From Leptospira sp. WS92.C1 (GTDB lineage Bacteria > Spirochaetota > Leptospiria > Leptospirales > Leptospiraceae), in NCBI RefSeq assembly GCF_040833975.1, contig NZ_CP162130.1:1067501-1131500 (forward strand): a stretch of DNA of 64,000 bases. The letters run 5' to 3'. The notes below the pieces were generated by a model that was given only the letters and a program-made list of their open reading frames with translations, was not told where the DNA came from and did not search any database. The position numbers were made by a program, and so were the translations under genes. Below are positions 20,055 through 30,642 of the stretch, in pieces (position 1 is the first letter of the stretch; each line of letters starts with the position of its first letter).

Positions 20055-20597
20055 ATGAAATTGTATTTAAAATCGTTTGAAGTTTTTATTCTTTGTTGTG
20101 GTTTGTCTGTCGCGTTAGTCGCTCAGACTCCGACCAGTCGTTTTACGGATAACGAAGACGGCACCGTATTGGATTATCGAACCGGGCTTTTGTGGCAGAA
20201 ATGTCCCGCGGGTTTAGGTTCGGAAACCGCCGATCATGTTTCGACCTGCGGAGTGAGAAACACCGGCCATGAGAACGGTTCTTCCACAGTATATAGTTGG
20301 GTGAATGCATTGAAATACTGCAACGGTTCCTTGAGTCAAAAGCCTCCTGTTTTGCCTGCTGGTAAGTCTTGGCGATTGCCGAATATCAACGAGTTGAAAA
20401 GCATAGTGGATCGCTCTCAACTGAATCCTGCGATGGATACGAGTGTTCTTTTGATCGGTGGTGGGGAGTATTTTTGGTCTTCTACGACCACGGATTCGAA
20501 TCGAGCTGCGGGTTGGGCTGTGAATTTTTTTTACGGCACCTCGTATGCGACGGGGGATAAGGATTTCGGATATCACGTTCGTTGTGTCAGCAATTGA
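20055..20597 (+). CDS. exported single-domain DUF1566 protein
   Basis: The 180-residue protein has a type I signal peptide (cleavage likely after ALVAQ, about residue 25) and one complete DUF1566/Lcl domain. The domain runs from FTDNEDGTVLDYRTGLLWQKC through WRLPNINELKSIVD and YFWSSTT to YHVRCVSN. It begins 18 bp after the previous gene, preceded by TTGAGGAATGG, so it is probably in the same transcript. It ends shortly before the giant toxin gene. It is a minimal version of the C-terminal domains of its two neighbours. Confidence 0.85.
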   Translation: MKLYLKSFEVFILCCGLSVALVAQTPTSRFTDNEDGTVLDYRTGLLWQKCPAGLGSETADHVSTCGVRNTGHENGSSTVYSWVNALKYCNGSLSQKPPVLPAGKSWRLPNINELKSIVDRSQLNPAMDTSVLLIGGGEYFWSSTTTDSNRAAGWAVNFFYGTSYATGDKDFGYHVRCVSN

Positions 20598-20665
20598 TAT
20601 TCAAAAAATTTAAAATCATGAAACGAATTTTCCATCTTATTCAATCTTTCTTAGGACTCTCTTCC

Positions 20666-23600
20666 ATGAAACGCCATTTTAGCACGCTCCTCCTTGTCTT
20701 CTTCTTCCTTCTCCTTAGCTTTCCTGTTGTCCCGCAACCTGTAGTAGTACCGACTTTGAATAGCCCTGTGTTTAACGGTAATAGCCTGAACCAGACATTT
20801 AGCGTAGCGGACGGTATGCAAACTGTAGGTAACTGGGACGCTTTTGTCTTTCAGAGCGTGAGTATTTTGCAGACGCAGTGGGAGGCTCAGGTTCAGGCAC
20901 AGATCACGATGCTTGTGAACTCGGTGACGACGAGTGATCATTTTTCTTCAGTTGCGGACTACCAGCAATATGTATATGAGAGTTTGCAGAGCCAGAAGTC
21001 GGAACAACTGGTAGCGTGGCAACAGTCGGTAGAATCGGATATTTTGGCTGAGCGTCTTGAGTATCTTTCTGGTTTGTATGGGTCGAATTCTCAAGCGGCT
21101 CAGAATTCGACTCAAAGTTTTCAGAGCCAGTGGGACGCGTTTGTGAGCGGTAGCGGTCTGAACTTGAACCTGGGAGGAGCGATCAACCAGGCCGTACTCA
21201 ACAGCGGCCAACAGACGCTTGCTGGTTTGGAAGGTCAGTGGTGGAACGACTTTAACGCGAGCTTGCAAAGCGGTTTGTCCACGTATCAAGACGCACTTTC
21301 CGGTCTTGCTGGTAAATATCAAACTTTGATCGATCAGATCAATCAGACAGAATTGCAATACCAATCGACTCTTGCACAGATTCGTCAGAGTCAATCGAAT
21401 GTAAAAGATCAGATATTGTCTAACCTTGAGAACTACCAAACGTTTTTGAACGGTAACGGTTTGTTTTGGAATAGCCTTTCCGTGTTGTATGACAACAACA
21501 CAAACGCATACCTGACGGCGAGTTGTCCTGCGGGTCACGTATGCCATACATATCAATACGATCCGACGAACCAACAGTTCTACTCAAGCGGCTGTCCCGC
21601 CGGCCATACTTGCGCCGCGGTGACATATGACACGCATACTCAGCAGTATCTGAGTGCGAGCTGTCCTGCGGGAACGAACCGTTGCGACGGAAGCGAGAGC
21701 GCGAACTTGAGTGTCCGCACGGGTCTGAACGCTCACGGTCAATCGTTTCAGAACGTGATCAACGAAGTATCGGAGAGTTTGCAAGAAGGATATGTGATGC
21801 CTGCGATCTTTGACTATTCCACAGGGACCATGCTTAGCTACAACGAGAACTGCGTGTCGGGTGCGACTTGTGTGAAGGGCCTGTATGATTCGACTTCTGG
21901 CAGCTTTGTATCGTCGAACATTTGTTTGGCGGGACATACGTGCTACAGCGCTGTTGTAGACATTACGAATGCAAGTGCGATGACTGGTTCGTATTTTGCG
22001 AACAGTTGTCCGACGGGGGACACACGTTGTGTGTCTTGCCAGTCTGGTCATACTTGCCAGGTTCAGGATATGGAAGCGTCTTTTTTGTATGCGTCGAGTT
22101 TGATGCGTAACTTTTTGCACAACGAACTGATTGCGAGTCAAGGTGCTTTGGCGAACGCTCAATCGGCCCCTGGTGGTAGCCAAACGTTTCGTTTTGCGGG
22201 TTCCGAGTTTAATGAGAGTGCGTTGTCATATATGTCGGGTCCTTCCGGTTTTTCTCACGGGAGTCAGTATCAAAGCGGTAACGGAACGGCGGGAGCGATT
22301 TCGATTTTTGAGCTTACGAACGGTATTACGGCGAAGGCAGGTTTGGCTCAGCAGATCATGGCATATGCTCGCAATGAGATTTCTCAGTTGGATTTGTCGA
22401 ACTGGATCATGGATGCGTTTGCGAACGGTTTGAGTGGGGCTCAATCGGATCTTCCCGGTCTTTTTGGCGGTCTTGGTCCCGGTATGACGATTACGGGAAT
22501 TACAAAAGCAGACTTGCGCGCATTCATGAATGAGAATGGGGATCCTCCGAATTGGGGTCCGAATCATTACTGCCCTGATCCGCTTGGCTGCTATACCGGA
22601 GATATTTTTGTTCCTGGTCCCGGTATCTATGGAGCGAACCGTACGTATCGAGAATTTCTTTTGGATCCGACGTTGACTGGTTCGACGACAGCGTCTCATT
22701 TTTTTGAATATACTGCGCGTGAACTTGGTGTTTGGGACGGAATTCCTTTTCTTGCTGATATAGTGCACCAACAAGACTTTGCATGGATCGATCTTGAGTT
22801 CACTGTGACGAACAACAACACAACAGCGAACATCAATACATACCAGGACTTAGTGCTGCAGTTGCAGAGTTTTGAACACGACTGGGCAACGAATGTGATG
22901 CCTTCGATTACAAACTGGACGGCTCAAGTGGCGTCATATCAGGGTCAATACGCAAACTGGCAGACTCAGATGCAGACAGCGCTTACAAACGCTCAGAACA
23001 CATACCAGCAAGGCGTGCAAAATATCCAGAGCCAAGAGAATGCGTGGCTTGCTGCGATGTCACAGATCCAGCAGGATGCAAAGACAGCGTTTCAGACTGC
23101 AGAGAGCACGTTGCAAACGGGTAAACATCAACAGAATTACAATCAACTGACACAAGAGGTTTTAGCGGGTCTTGGAGGTTCTGGGAGCCCGAAATCGAAG
23201 CTGGATGGCGGTGTCGTAGTTACGTTGAGCGCTTTTGAATCGGTTTTTCAAGATATCGGTAACGGATTGGACGGTGACTCTGCGACTCGGAACCGTCCTG
23301 ACTTTAGCTTGCTTGGTACGTTTGGAAAGAGCTTTAGCGGTATGGTGACTGGAGCTTCGAACTTGAGTTTGTTGTCATCTACGAACAACGCTGTGATGGA
23401 CACGGTTTTGGGATATATGGAGAGCGTCTCGTCTTCTCTGAAAAAGGAGAGACAGTTTACCCAAAACGGTTTTAGCGATCTTGTTGAGGCTCATCATCTG
23501 AAGACGGAAGATGTGAAGAGTACCAACGTGTATTCGGGTTTGGAAGAGAATACGACGTATGTTTTGTATGCGGACGGTACGAGAGAGAAGATGAGCGACT

Positions 23601-26600
23601 GGGTCGAGAAGACTTGCGGAGAGGATTTGGGGAAGTGCGGTTCGTATACGGAGAAGAAATACGCAAGCGTGAGTATGGATGAGAACGGCAATATCACCGC
23701 CCGCCGGAATGTATATGACGGAGAGGTAACTCTCTGCGGTGGTATGGACGCAGCGAGTATGGATTCGTATTGCAATACTACGACGGATGTGACAGTGACG
23801 ATTGCCGCTCCGAACACCTCTCAACTTCTTTTGGGTCGCGGAGCTTCTCGTTTGGGGAATCTCTTTGATGCGAGAGAAAGCGGAATGAGCGATCTTGTGA
23901 ACAGCTCTTTTGAGACAGTGAACCGATATCTTTCTTCTAACAAATACACTGCGGGTTTGTTTGCGGAGGTGAACGCCGCGGAGGAACTTCACAACAAAAA
24001 CGCTTCTCTTGCTTCGACAGCTGCGAACAACCACGTACGATTTGCGAATCTTGCGCTCTCTTTTGTGGAGACTGTGTTACTGGGGGGTGTGAGTACAGGA
24101 GACTGGGTAGCGTCTCAGGTTCGTGGGGCGGTTCAGGACGCGGTCGCGACGACACTTGTAAAGACGTTTGATTTGAGTCCGGATGTGGCAGCTTTTCTTT
24201 CGGGAGGGCTTTTAGCGAAATACGAGGAGCAACAAGCCAAACAGAATCTGGGTAGCAACGGCATCGGAGTTGGAAAGAGACTTCATTCCGCTCTGAATGA
24301 TTTTGGGCTGGAAGGTTACGAAAAAGCGGTATTGACGATTGCGGATACGTTTCATGCGACTGAAGAGTTAGGCATGGACGGTTACAAGTCGGACTTGGCT
24401 GCGCTTGAGAACTGGAAGAATTTCAAGACGAGTCTGTATGGCTTTGCAGTGCAGAAGATGGGCCAAGAACAGGGTTTGCCTGATTTTGTTGTGGCACGAC
24501 TTGCGAACGATATGATGAGTTTTGTTGAGATGAAGGAAGCGAAGAGAGAGCTTGGCCGTCGGAGTGGTGATTTCAGTTTGAATTCACTTGGCGGAGAACT
24601 GAAGATGCTGTATGCTTCTCTTGGTGGGATGAGCCTGGAAGCGGAAGGGTATCTGGCTCGGGGGATTGCTCACAAAACGGGTGAGTTGGGACTGACTTCG
24701 GAAGCGGAAGAAAAACGAATCAAGGACGGATTTCGTCAAGCGACAAACGAGATCCGTTTGAAAGACTACAAGGATGCGATCAAGAACTGGGATGCGGCTC
24801 AAGCTGACATGACCGGAGTTGCGATGCGTGTATATGGAACTCAGCAAGGCTGGGATGAGGCTAAGATTTCGATGTGGGAGAAGCAGGCAGTTGATTTTGT
24901 TTCTCGTGAGCAAGCAAAGCGGGATCTGGATCGTCGTAGCGGTATCAACGAAGGCGGTTGGACGAATCCGGTTGCCGGGTTCCAGTATATGGACAGACAA
25001 TTGTTTAACGGTGGGATTGGTACGTTAATCGCGAAAGGGGTGAAAGGGGCGATCACAGGTTTTGGTGACACGATGGATTTTCTTGGAGTAGTTTCTTCTT
25101 CAGACCGATCCGCTATATATCAAGAAGGCGCTGTAGCCTACAACAGAATGACGAGTGACGATGTGAAAGGGAAGGGTCGTCAAGGTCTTGTGAACAAAGA
25201 GTCGCTTGAAAACGATGTTCGAGATTTGTTTTTTGAGAAGTGGGGCGAGGCTCTTTTGCCAGGCGACCCTGTTGCTGCTCACCAACTGGGAACGTTGATG
25301 AAGCTGTATATCGACCAAAAGGAATCGAAGAAGGCGGCTCGTGAGCAGAGACTGAAGGATGTGGAACTTGTGGTTCAGGTAGCGGCGGCCGCAGCAGTGA
25401 TGTATTTCAGTGCGGGGACAGCGTCGAGCGGTGTGAGCAGTTGGTTTACTACAGTGTCGAATGTAGCGAAGTCAGCGGGGTTGACGTCTCTTACGAACGG
25501 TCAAATTGCGGCGATTGCAGTGAGCACTGGTACGAGTATGGCGGTGCAAGGTAGTTTGAACGGTCCGAACGGAGCTGCGGCTGCGCTTGTGAACGGGGTT
25601 CTTACCACGATGACACTTGGAATGAAGAGTCCAGTTTCGGGTTTTGTAACGTATACCAAACACAAAAATGCAAATATCATCACGGGCCAAAGAGAAGTGA
25701 AAGGCGGTTGGGGTGGAGGCGTGAACGTTTCCATTGTTGGCGATCAAGGCGGGAAACAAGTAGCTGGAATCTTGCAGGCTTTGGGAGCCTCTGGTTTGAA
25801 CGGCGGACTTAGCTATGGCCCTGGAAGTGGCCTCAGTGCGAATTTGAACTTGAACTATGCGAGTGGTTTGAGTTTGGGAATGGACTACAATTTTAGCAAT
25901 CATTCGTATGGAGTGAATGCGAGTGCGGACGCGTGGCACGGGAAGGGAAGCGCAGCCAATCCTTCGAAACACCACGCAGGACTCAGCTTGAGTGCGAGAA
26001 GTGACGGAAGCGCGAGTGTGGATGCGTATTACAACTATGGAAACGAGAAGATTCCTCCTCAACTTCGGGGACATGGGGGCACGTTGTCTTTTAGCAACGA
26101 CGGTAGTATTTCTACGAGCGTGCAAGTGACCGGAGCGACAGCGGGAACCCTGACGTATGCGAACGGAGGTTTCCAACCGATTTCTTTGAATGCAAACTTT
26201 CAAAACGAGTTTAACCAAGGTTTAGCAGCTGAGAACGCGCAGAACAACTTTGATCAAATGAAGATCCAGGAAGCAAAGACGATTGCGGTTGTTGGTATGC
26301 ACACAGAGAGTCCGTTGTTTAGCAAAGCGGATATCGATACGTATCTTCCGAAAGACGAGAGCGGCAATATCGATGTGAAGAAAGCGCAGCCTGAAGTATT
26401 GCTTGCGAAGTGGGACGCATACAAAGCAGTGATGTCCAATTCTAAGGACATTGGAACTTGGCAGAGTGATATCTCTCAAGCTGGTGAGAAGGCAGGAGTG
26501 AAGATTCAGTTTAACGGAGACAGCCCGACGACTACGTTTGGGAAGTTTGTAGCTGGGATCAAGGCGGATGTGTTGCAATCGTTTGGAATTGCCAACGACG

Positions 26601-29600
26601 GGACGAAGATGGTGGACTCCAAGGGAGTGCTTGAGTTGACGTCATGTTTTCGGGGTGACGTTCCTGTGAAGAGATTCAAAAAAGAGAATCTTCAAGAATC
26701 AAGAAATACGAATGTTTCCAATACAACCAACGGAAACTTGAATGAATCCGATGACTACGAACTGGTTGCGATCGAGAAGATCCAAGTCGGAGACGTAGTT
26801 GCGTCTTGGAACGAGAATACCAATACATTTGAGAACAAGAGAGTGACGGAGACGTTTGTTCACGAGATGCCTCAGCTTTTTTACTTGGAGCTTGACGGAG
26901 AAGAGGGACTGCATACGACTTGGAACCATCCTTTTAGACGGAGAATCGTGGCAAGAACAGAGGCAAGGCTCGCAGGTTCATCGAATGTAGTTGAATCTGC
27001 ATTACAAAGTATTAATCTACAAAAAACAGAAACACACACAGTGAAATTTTTGTCTCAAGAAATATCGCAAGAAAGAAATACAGCCTTCACCTCCGAGTGG
27101 GTGAAGGTCAAGGATCTGTCGGTGGGCGACCAGGTCTTGCAATCGGACGGAGGTTGGGCCACTGTTACTGACAAATACTACTACAACACGGAACCGACCA
27201 AGGTTTACAACTTGGAAGTCGAGGACAACCACACGTATGTGGTCGGTGAGCTGGGAATCGTTGTCCATAACTATGCCGACCAGCAAGAGGCGATGTTTAA
27301 AAAGTTTAGCAAACTTTCCAAAGACATGTTCGGAGTAGCGAAAGAGTTAGCGGGTTTGGAAGGCGGACTTGGCAAAGAGGTATACCAAAGGGCAGTTGCC
27401 TTGCAGAGTGAGGTAGCGTCTACAAACGCCTTGCGAGATTCTTTAAAGTTGGAATCGAACGGAATTACTTTGCAAAAAGACCAGGCGAAAGCGGGTCTTG
27501 AGCTGAACAAACGACGTAACAACGAATTTTTGCAAGCTATTCGCAATCCTGACAGCGACAATCTCCCCGGTATCTCCGAACTTCGAAAACAACTGAAAGG
27601 TGTAGATCCTGAGAAAGGTTTTACCAAAGACCAGATGAAAACGGTATCGAGTTGGGTGAAAACAAACGGACTGAGCACGAGTTCGATCCATACCGGCCAC
27701 GGACTTGGAATGTTGAGTGGAAGTCCGGTGAAAGCATACATTGCTTCAACCGCTTCTAGTCTATCCTTAATGGAAGACCATACCAAACTGAACAACACAA
27801 TCAAAAACTCGAATGAAAAGTTAGCCGGGCACAAAATCAAAGAAGACAATATCGGTCGCAGTATGATCGAAAGATCGAACCAAGCGAAAGCGGAACTTGT
27901 AAAACTCGTTCAAGAAAGACACGGAAACGATCCTAAGTATGCGGAAGTGTTGGTGGAACACGGTCTTGTGAAACGGGACGGCTTGAATCCGAACGAATAC
28001 AAGGTATCGTATGACGAGAAGATGAAAGCGTTGGGAGACAAGATCAAACCGGATACGAAAAAGCAACTTGCAGAATATGATCGCAAGATCACTGATCTTC
28101 GAGTGAGCCAAAACAAACACGAAGCCGACAGCTATGCAAAGTGGAACAAGGAACATCCGAACGAACCTTACAAGCGGACTCCTGATATGGAGAAACGCCG
28201 TAACGACATGATTGTGATGCAGAAGAACTTGGAGAAGGAGAGAGCGATGCTGATCAACAACGATGTGGCACCGTTCCTGAAAGAGCCTGAACTGCATCGC
28301 TTGGAGAAGTTAGCGGATGCGCATGCGATTTCGGAGAAACAAAAGGGTGAACTGACCAAACTCCGAAATGAGAAGGTTGCACACGAGACAAATGTAGCGG
28401 CGTTGTTGGACAAAGATACGACGACGATGCACAACAACGTGGAGACAGTGTTCGGCAAGGAGAGAATGTCTGTTGCAAATGATCGTAACGACTTGCTGAA
28501 AGGTCTTGAAGCCAAGGAAACAAGGCTGAGTCAGTTGGATCCGAAGAAAGACAAGACAGAGTATGACAAGTTAAACAAAGAGATCAAAACGGTTCACGAC
28601 AGAACGACTCAACTGGACAAAAACTTTTTGGAATACAAGCCTGTGCGAAAAGCAGACGAGCCTTTGGACACGTTTTTGCTCCGAGAAAAGGACAGCTTTG
28701 CAGGAGAACCGAAAGCGATTGAAAGAATTGTGGATGGCTTGAAAGAGCAGGTGAAACACTACGAAGCGTTAGGTGATACAAAGAGGGTTGAGAAGATCTA
28801 TGAGAAGATAACAGATTACAAAAAACGCTCAGAAGAATCATTTAAGCGTTCCAAGGACGACGAACTTACCGCTGCTCTTCGCAAAGATGGCAAAGAAAGA
28901 GAAGAAGCGTTGCATCAAATGGAAGAATATCTAACACACGCAGACGACAGAGACAGTGAGAAGCGGGAAAGAGAACTCCCGATCAGTGCAACCCTCAAAA
29001 ATCCTGCGGGAAATCCGGAAGGGAAAACGATTTCAGTGAACTCTCACTTTGGTCGAGGCGGATACAGCAACCAAGAAGTAGCGGGAGCGTATTTGCATTC
29101 GAACGATCATATCGGATTGGATGTGGGCGGACCGAAAGGGGAGCGGATCAACTCTGTGTTGGAAGGAAAGGTAAAATATCCGCCAACAAAGGGTTTGTCG
29201 ATTACGATCCCAGGAGATATGCCAAGTCACTTGAAAGGGATTGCGTATTCGGAACCAGTATATGACGGAAATGGAAACAAGACCAGGAACGGGGGATATT
29301 ACGATTCTTCCGGAAACTCATATACGGCTGACAAGTTAAAAGAGATGGATACGAAATACAGAAAAGCAAATCCGGGTTTGAGCAAAGGAGAACCGCTGTT
29401 TGAAGCGACAAGGTCTGTGGGAGTGATTACGGAGAATGGAAAGTTCTACACAATGGCGAACGCAAAGACGCCGATTGAATTGACACCGGCCCAACTGGCT
29501 TTGGTACCGGAAGAGATCAAAAGAAATCCGGGATTGGTTCATTCGTCTGGAAACAGTGTAGCGATTGAGACTACGTTAACGGGAGTGTTTGCGGGAAAGT

Positions 29601-29890
29601 ATGAAGTGCAATACAAACACTTTGATTCCGCTCCTCGTTACGAGAACGGGGATTTAGTCAAAGCGGGAGATACGGTCAAGCCCGGACAAAAGATCGGGGA
29701 CTTGGGAACGACTGGAAGATCCACGGGAGCTCACTTGCATATGAGCGTGGTCAGCTACGAGAAACCCAATGGAGTCAGCTCCGCTTTTTACATTCCGGTC
29801 ATTGACAAAAAAAGTAAAAAGGTACTCCATTACCTGATCAATCCTCAGTATTTTATGAAAGTGATGGCTCCTTCGGGAACAGGGCAGTAG
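20666..29890 (+). CDS. giant exported polymorphic toxin: TIGR04388-like body, HINT domain, M23 peptidase tip
   Basis: The start at ATG 20,666 (AGGA upstream) gives MKRHFSTLLLVFFFLLLSF, a good signal peptide, and ~3,074 residues; an ATG at 20,618 is possible. The N-terminal body is Gln/Asn-rich and helical, resembling the Leptospira TIGR04388 family. Residues ~286-466 hold repeated CPAGHxC motifs. A Gly/Ser beta-rich stretch follows (~1,671-1,860). A HINT autoprocessing domain spans C1994 (ELTSCF) to VHNY (N2202). A coiled-coil pre-tip leads to a C-terminal M23 metallopeptidase with H2815xxxD2819 (HIGLDVG) and H3023-L-H3025. M23 enzymes cut peptidoglycan cross-links or glycyl peptides. HINT cleavage after HN would free the tip. 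The N-terminal part of the HINT domain differs from its paralogue at 33.5 kb. Confidence 0.9.
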   Translation: MKRHFSTLLLVFFFLLLSFPVVPQPVVVPTLNSPVFNGNSLNQTFSVADGMQTVGNWDAFVFQSVSILQTQWEAQVQAQITMLVNSVTTSDHFSSVADYQQYVYESLQSQKSEQLVAWQQSVESDILAERLEYLSGLYGSNSQAAQNSTQSFQSQWDAFVSGSGLNLNLGGAINQAVLNSGQQTLAGLEGQWWNDFNASLQSGLSTYQDALSGLAGKYQTLIDQINQTELQYQSTLAQIRQSQSNVKDQILSNLENYQTFLNGNGLFWNSLSVLYDNNTNAYLTASCPAGHVCHTYQYDPTNQQFYSSGCPAGHTCAAVTYDTHTQQYLSASCPAGTNRCDGSESANLSVRTGLNAHGQSFQNVINEVSESLQEGYVMPAIFDYSTGTMLSYNENCVSGATCVKGLYDSTSGSFVSSNICLAGHTCYSAVVDITNASAMTGSYFANSCPTGDTRCVSCQSGHTCQVQDMEASFLYASSLMRNFLHNELIASQGALANAQSAPGGSQTFRFAGSEFNESALSYMSGPSGFSHGSQYQSGNGTAGAISIFELTNGITAKAGLAQQIMAYARNEISQLDLSNWIMDAFANGLSGAQSDLPGLFGGLGPGMTITGITKADLRAFMNENGDPPNWGPNHYCPDPLGCYTGDIFVPGPGIYGANRTYREFLLDPTLTGSTTASHFFEYTARELGVWDGIPFLADIVHQQDFAWIDLEFTVTNNNTTANINTYQDLVLQLQSFEHDWATNVMPSITNWTAQVASYQGQYANWQTQMQTALTNAQNTYQQGVQNIQSQENAWLAAMSQIQQDAKTAFQTAESTLQTGKHQQNYNQLTQEVLAGLGGSGSPKSKLDGGVVVTLSAFESVFQDIGNGLDGDSATRNRPDFSLLGTFGKSFSGMVTGASNLSLLSSTNNAVMDTVLGYMESVSSSLKKERQFTQNGFSDLVEAHHLKTEDVKSTNVYSGLEENTTYVLYADGTREKMSDWVEKTCGEDLGKCGSYTEKKYASVSMDENGNITARRNVYDGEVTLCGGMDAASMDSYCNTTTDVTVTIAAPNTSQLLLGRGASRLGNLFDARESGMSDLVNSSFETVNRYLSSNKYTAGLFAEVNAAEELHNKNASLASTAANNHVRFANLALSFVETVLLGGVSTGDWVASQVRGAVQDAVATTLVKTFDLSPDVAAFLSGGLLAKYEEQQAKQNLGSNGIGVGKRLHSALNDFGLEGYEKAVLTIADTFHATEELGMDGYKSDLAALENWKNFKTSLYGFAVQKMGQEQGLPDFVVARLANDMMSFVEMKEAKRELGRRSGDFSLNSLGGELKMLYASLGGMSLEAEGYLARGIAHKTGELGLTSEAEEKRIKDGFRQATNEIRLKDYKDAIKNWDAAQADMTGVAMRVYGTQQGWDEAKISMWEKQAVDFVSREQAKRDLDRRSGINEGGWTNPVAGFQYMDRQLFNGGIGTLIAKGVKGAITGFGDTMDFLGVVSSSDRSAIYQEGAVAYNRMTSDDVKGKGRQGLVNKESLENDVRDLFFEKWGEALLPGDPVAAHQLGTLMKLYIDQKESKKAAREQRLKDVELVVQVAAAAAVMYFSAGTASSGVSSWFTTVSNVAKSAGLTSLTNGQIAAIAVSTGTSMAVQGSLNGPNGAAAALVNGVLTTMTLGMKSPVSGFVTYTKHKNANIITGQREVKGGWGGGVNVSIVGDQGGKQVAGILQALGASGLNGGLSYGPGSGLSANLNLNYASGLSLGMDYNFSNHSYGVNASADAWHGKGSAANPSKHHAGLSLSARSDGSASVDAYYNYGNEKIPPQLRGHGGTLSFSNDGSISTSVQVTGATAGTLTYANGGFQPISLNANFQNEFNQGLAAENAQNNFDQMKIQEAKTIAVVGMHTESPLFSKADIDTYLPKDESGNIDVKKAQPEVLLAKWDAYKAVMSNSKDIGTWQSDISQAGEKAGVKIQFNGDSPTTTFGKFVAGIKADVLQSFGIANDGTKMVDSKGVLELTSCFRGDVPVKRFKKENLQESRNTNVSNTTNGNLNESDDYELVAIEKIQVGDVVASWNENTNTFENKRVTETFVHEMPQLFYLELDGEEGLHTTWNHPFRRRIVARTEARLAGSSNVVESALQSINLQKTETHTVKFLSQEISQERNTAFTSEWVKVKDLSVGDQVLQSDGGWATVTDKYYYNTEPTKVYNLEVEDNHTYVVGELGIVVHNYADQQEAMFKKFSKLSKDMFGVAKELAGLEGGLGKEVYQRAVALQSEVASTNALRDSLKLESNGITLQKDQAKAGLELNKRRNNEFLQAIRNPDSDNLPGISELRKQLKGVDPEKGFTKDQMKTVSSWVKTNGLSTSSIHTGHGLGMLSGSPVKAYIASTASSLSLMEDHTKLNNTIKNSNEKLAGHKIKEDNIGRSMIERSNQAKAELVKLVQERHGNDPKYAEVLVEHGLVKRDGLNPNEYKVSYDEKMKALGDKIKPDTKKQLAEYDRKITDLRVSQNKHEADSYAKWNKEHPNEPYKRTPDMEKRRNDMIVMQKNLEKERAMLINNDVAPFLKEPELHRLEKLADAHAISEKQKGELTKLRNEKVAHETNVAALLDKDTTTMHNNVETVFGKERMSVANDRNDLLKGLEAKETRLSQLDPKKDKTEYDKLNKEIKTVHDRTTQLDKNFLEYKPVRKADEPLDTFLLREKDSFAGEPKAIERIVDGLKEQVKHYEALGDTKRVEKIYEKITDYKKRSEESFKRSKDDELTAALRKDGKEREEALHQMEEYLTHADDRDSEKRERELPISATLKNPAGNPEGKTISVNSHFGRGGYSNQEVAGAYLHSNDHIGLDVGGPKGERINSVLEGKVKYPPTKGLSITIPGDMPSHLKGIAYSEPVYDGNGNKTRNGGYYDSSGNSYTADKLKEMDTKYRKANPGLSKGEPLFEATRSVGVITENGKFYTMANAKTPIELTPAQLALVPEEIKRNPGLVHSSGNSVAIETTLTGVFAGKYEVQYKHFDSAPRYENGDLVKAGDTVKPGQKIGDLGTTGRSTGAHLHMSVVSYEKPNGVSSAFYIPVIDKKSKKVLHYLINPQYFMKVMAPSGTGQ
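25677..27271 (+). repeat. duplicated beta-rich + HINT segment, copy 1 (copy 2 at 32,595-34,121)
   Basis: From ATCATCACGGGCCAAAG onward, this part of the giant gene is almost identical at nucleotide level to 32,595-34,121 (isolated, often synonymous differences). The exception is a block just after the HINT cysteine: here SCFRGDVPVKRF with a ~25-residue insertion, there SCFVAGTQVHTKDGTKSIE. After VHNY the two genes diverge strongly. The pattern suggests duplication followed by recombination that keeps the HINT region uniform. Confidence 0.85.
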
Positions 29891-29901
29891 GGTGGCGAAA
29901 T

Positions 29902-30567
29902 ATGAAGAGTAAATTCGAATATCGATTTCTAATCCTTCTTTTTGTAATTGGTTTTGCTTTTTCTTGTGCGCCCAAGGAAGAGCAATTTGCGGAAGGGGTC
30001 AAATATCTGGGTGGAAGTGACAAGAAAGCGGAAGAAGAGTTCAAGAAAATTGGCCTGAATGCAAGAGACATTGCCAAAGACCGATTGATGAAAGATCTTT
30101 TTGAACTGAAAGAGGGAATTGAGAAAAAAAGGGCTTTTGTACTCGTCTCACTTTCTAATTCAGGAATCACTAGATCTCTTCAAAGAGTGCACAACCTTCC
30201 ATCTGAGTATGAAACCGATCAAGCGTGGAAAAAAAGTTTCGAGACTGGCAAGGCTTGGTGCGATTACGACCTTTTGTTCAATGACAAGATTGTATCGTAT
30301 GAAATCGAGCCTTTGCAGGCAGATCAAGACAAAGAATGGAAATACATGAAATACAATGTATATCTCCGCAAAGAAGGTCAGACTGGAAAATTGACATTTG
30401 AGAACAGTCTTGTGTTGGTGTTTGAGGGGCAATGTTACAAAGCGGATGGAGAATGTGGTCGCTTTTCCATTGACGCGTTTGTCAATCATTGTCCGATCTT
30501 GAGTCCTGAAGAAGAGCAGTATTTGAAGGATTTTAAAAGTAGCCATCCGGATGCAGGTAGTCCTTGA
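29902..30567 (+). CDS. lipoprotein next to M23 tip, candidate immunity protein
   Basis: The 221-residue protein begins 11 bp after the toxin stop. It has a lipoprotein signal (MKSKFEYRFLILLFVIGFAFSC, Cys ~22). The mature part is charged, with no family I recognise. Visible segments include WCDYDLLFNDKIVSYEIEP and a Cys-containing C-terminus (FEGQCYKADGECG). Genes directly downstream of polymorphic toxins usually encode immunity proteins. A lipoprotein would be in the right compartment to neutralise a periplasmic peptidoglycan peptidase. The immunity role is inference from position and localisation. Confidence 0.65.
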   Translation: MKSKFEYRFLILLFVIGFAFSCAPKEEQFAEGVKYLGGSDKKAEEEFKKIGLNARDIAKDRLMKDLFELKEGIEKKRAFVLVSLSNSGITRSLQRVHNLPSEYETDQAWKKSFETGKAWCDYDLLFNDKIVSYEIEPLQADQDKEWKYMKYNVYLRKEGQTGKLTFENSLVLVFEGQCYKADGECGRFSIDAFVNHCPILSPEEEQYLKDFKSSHPDAGSP

Positions 30568-30642
30568 GAACGCGAATTCAAAGGGTGTGGGTCCTCATTG
30601 ATCTGTCTTGATTTTGTTAAATTAAAGCATAAGGATTAACAT

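Noticed and set aside
20582..20665. TTG start at 20,582 for the giant toxin
   Set aside because: It would overlap the preceding DUF1566 gene and put the signal peptide 28 residues in; ATG 20,666 gives a normal signal sequence.
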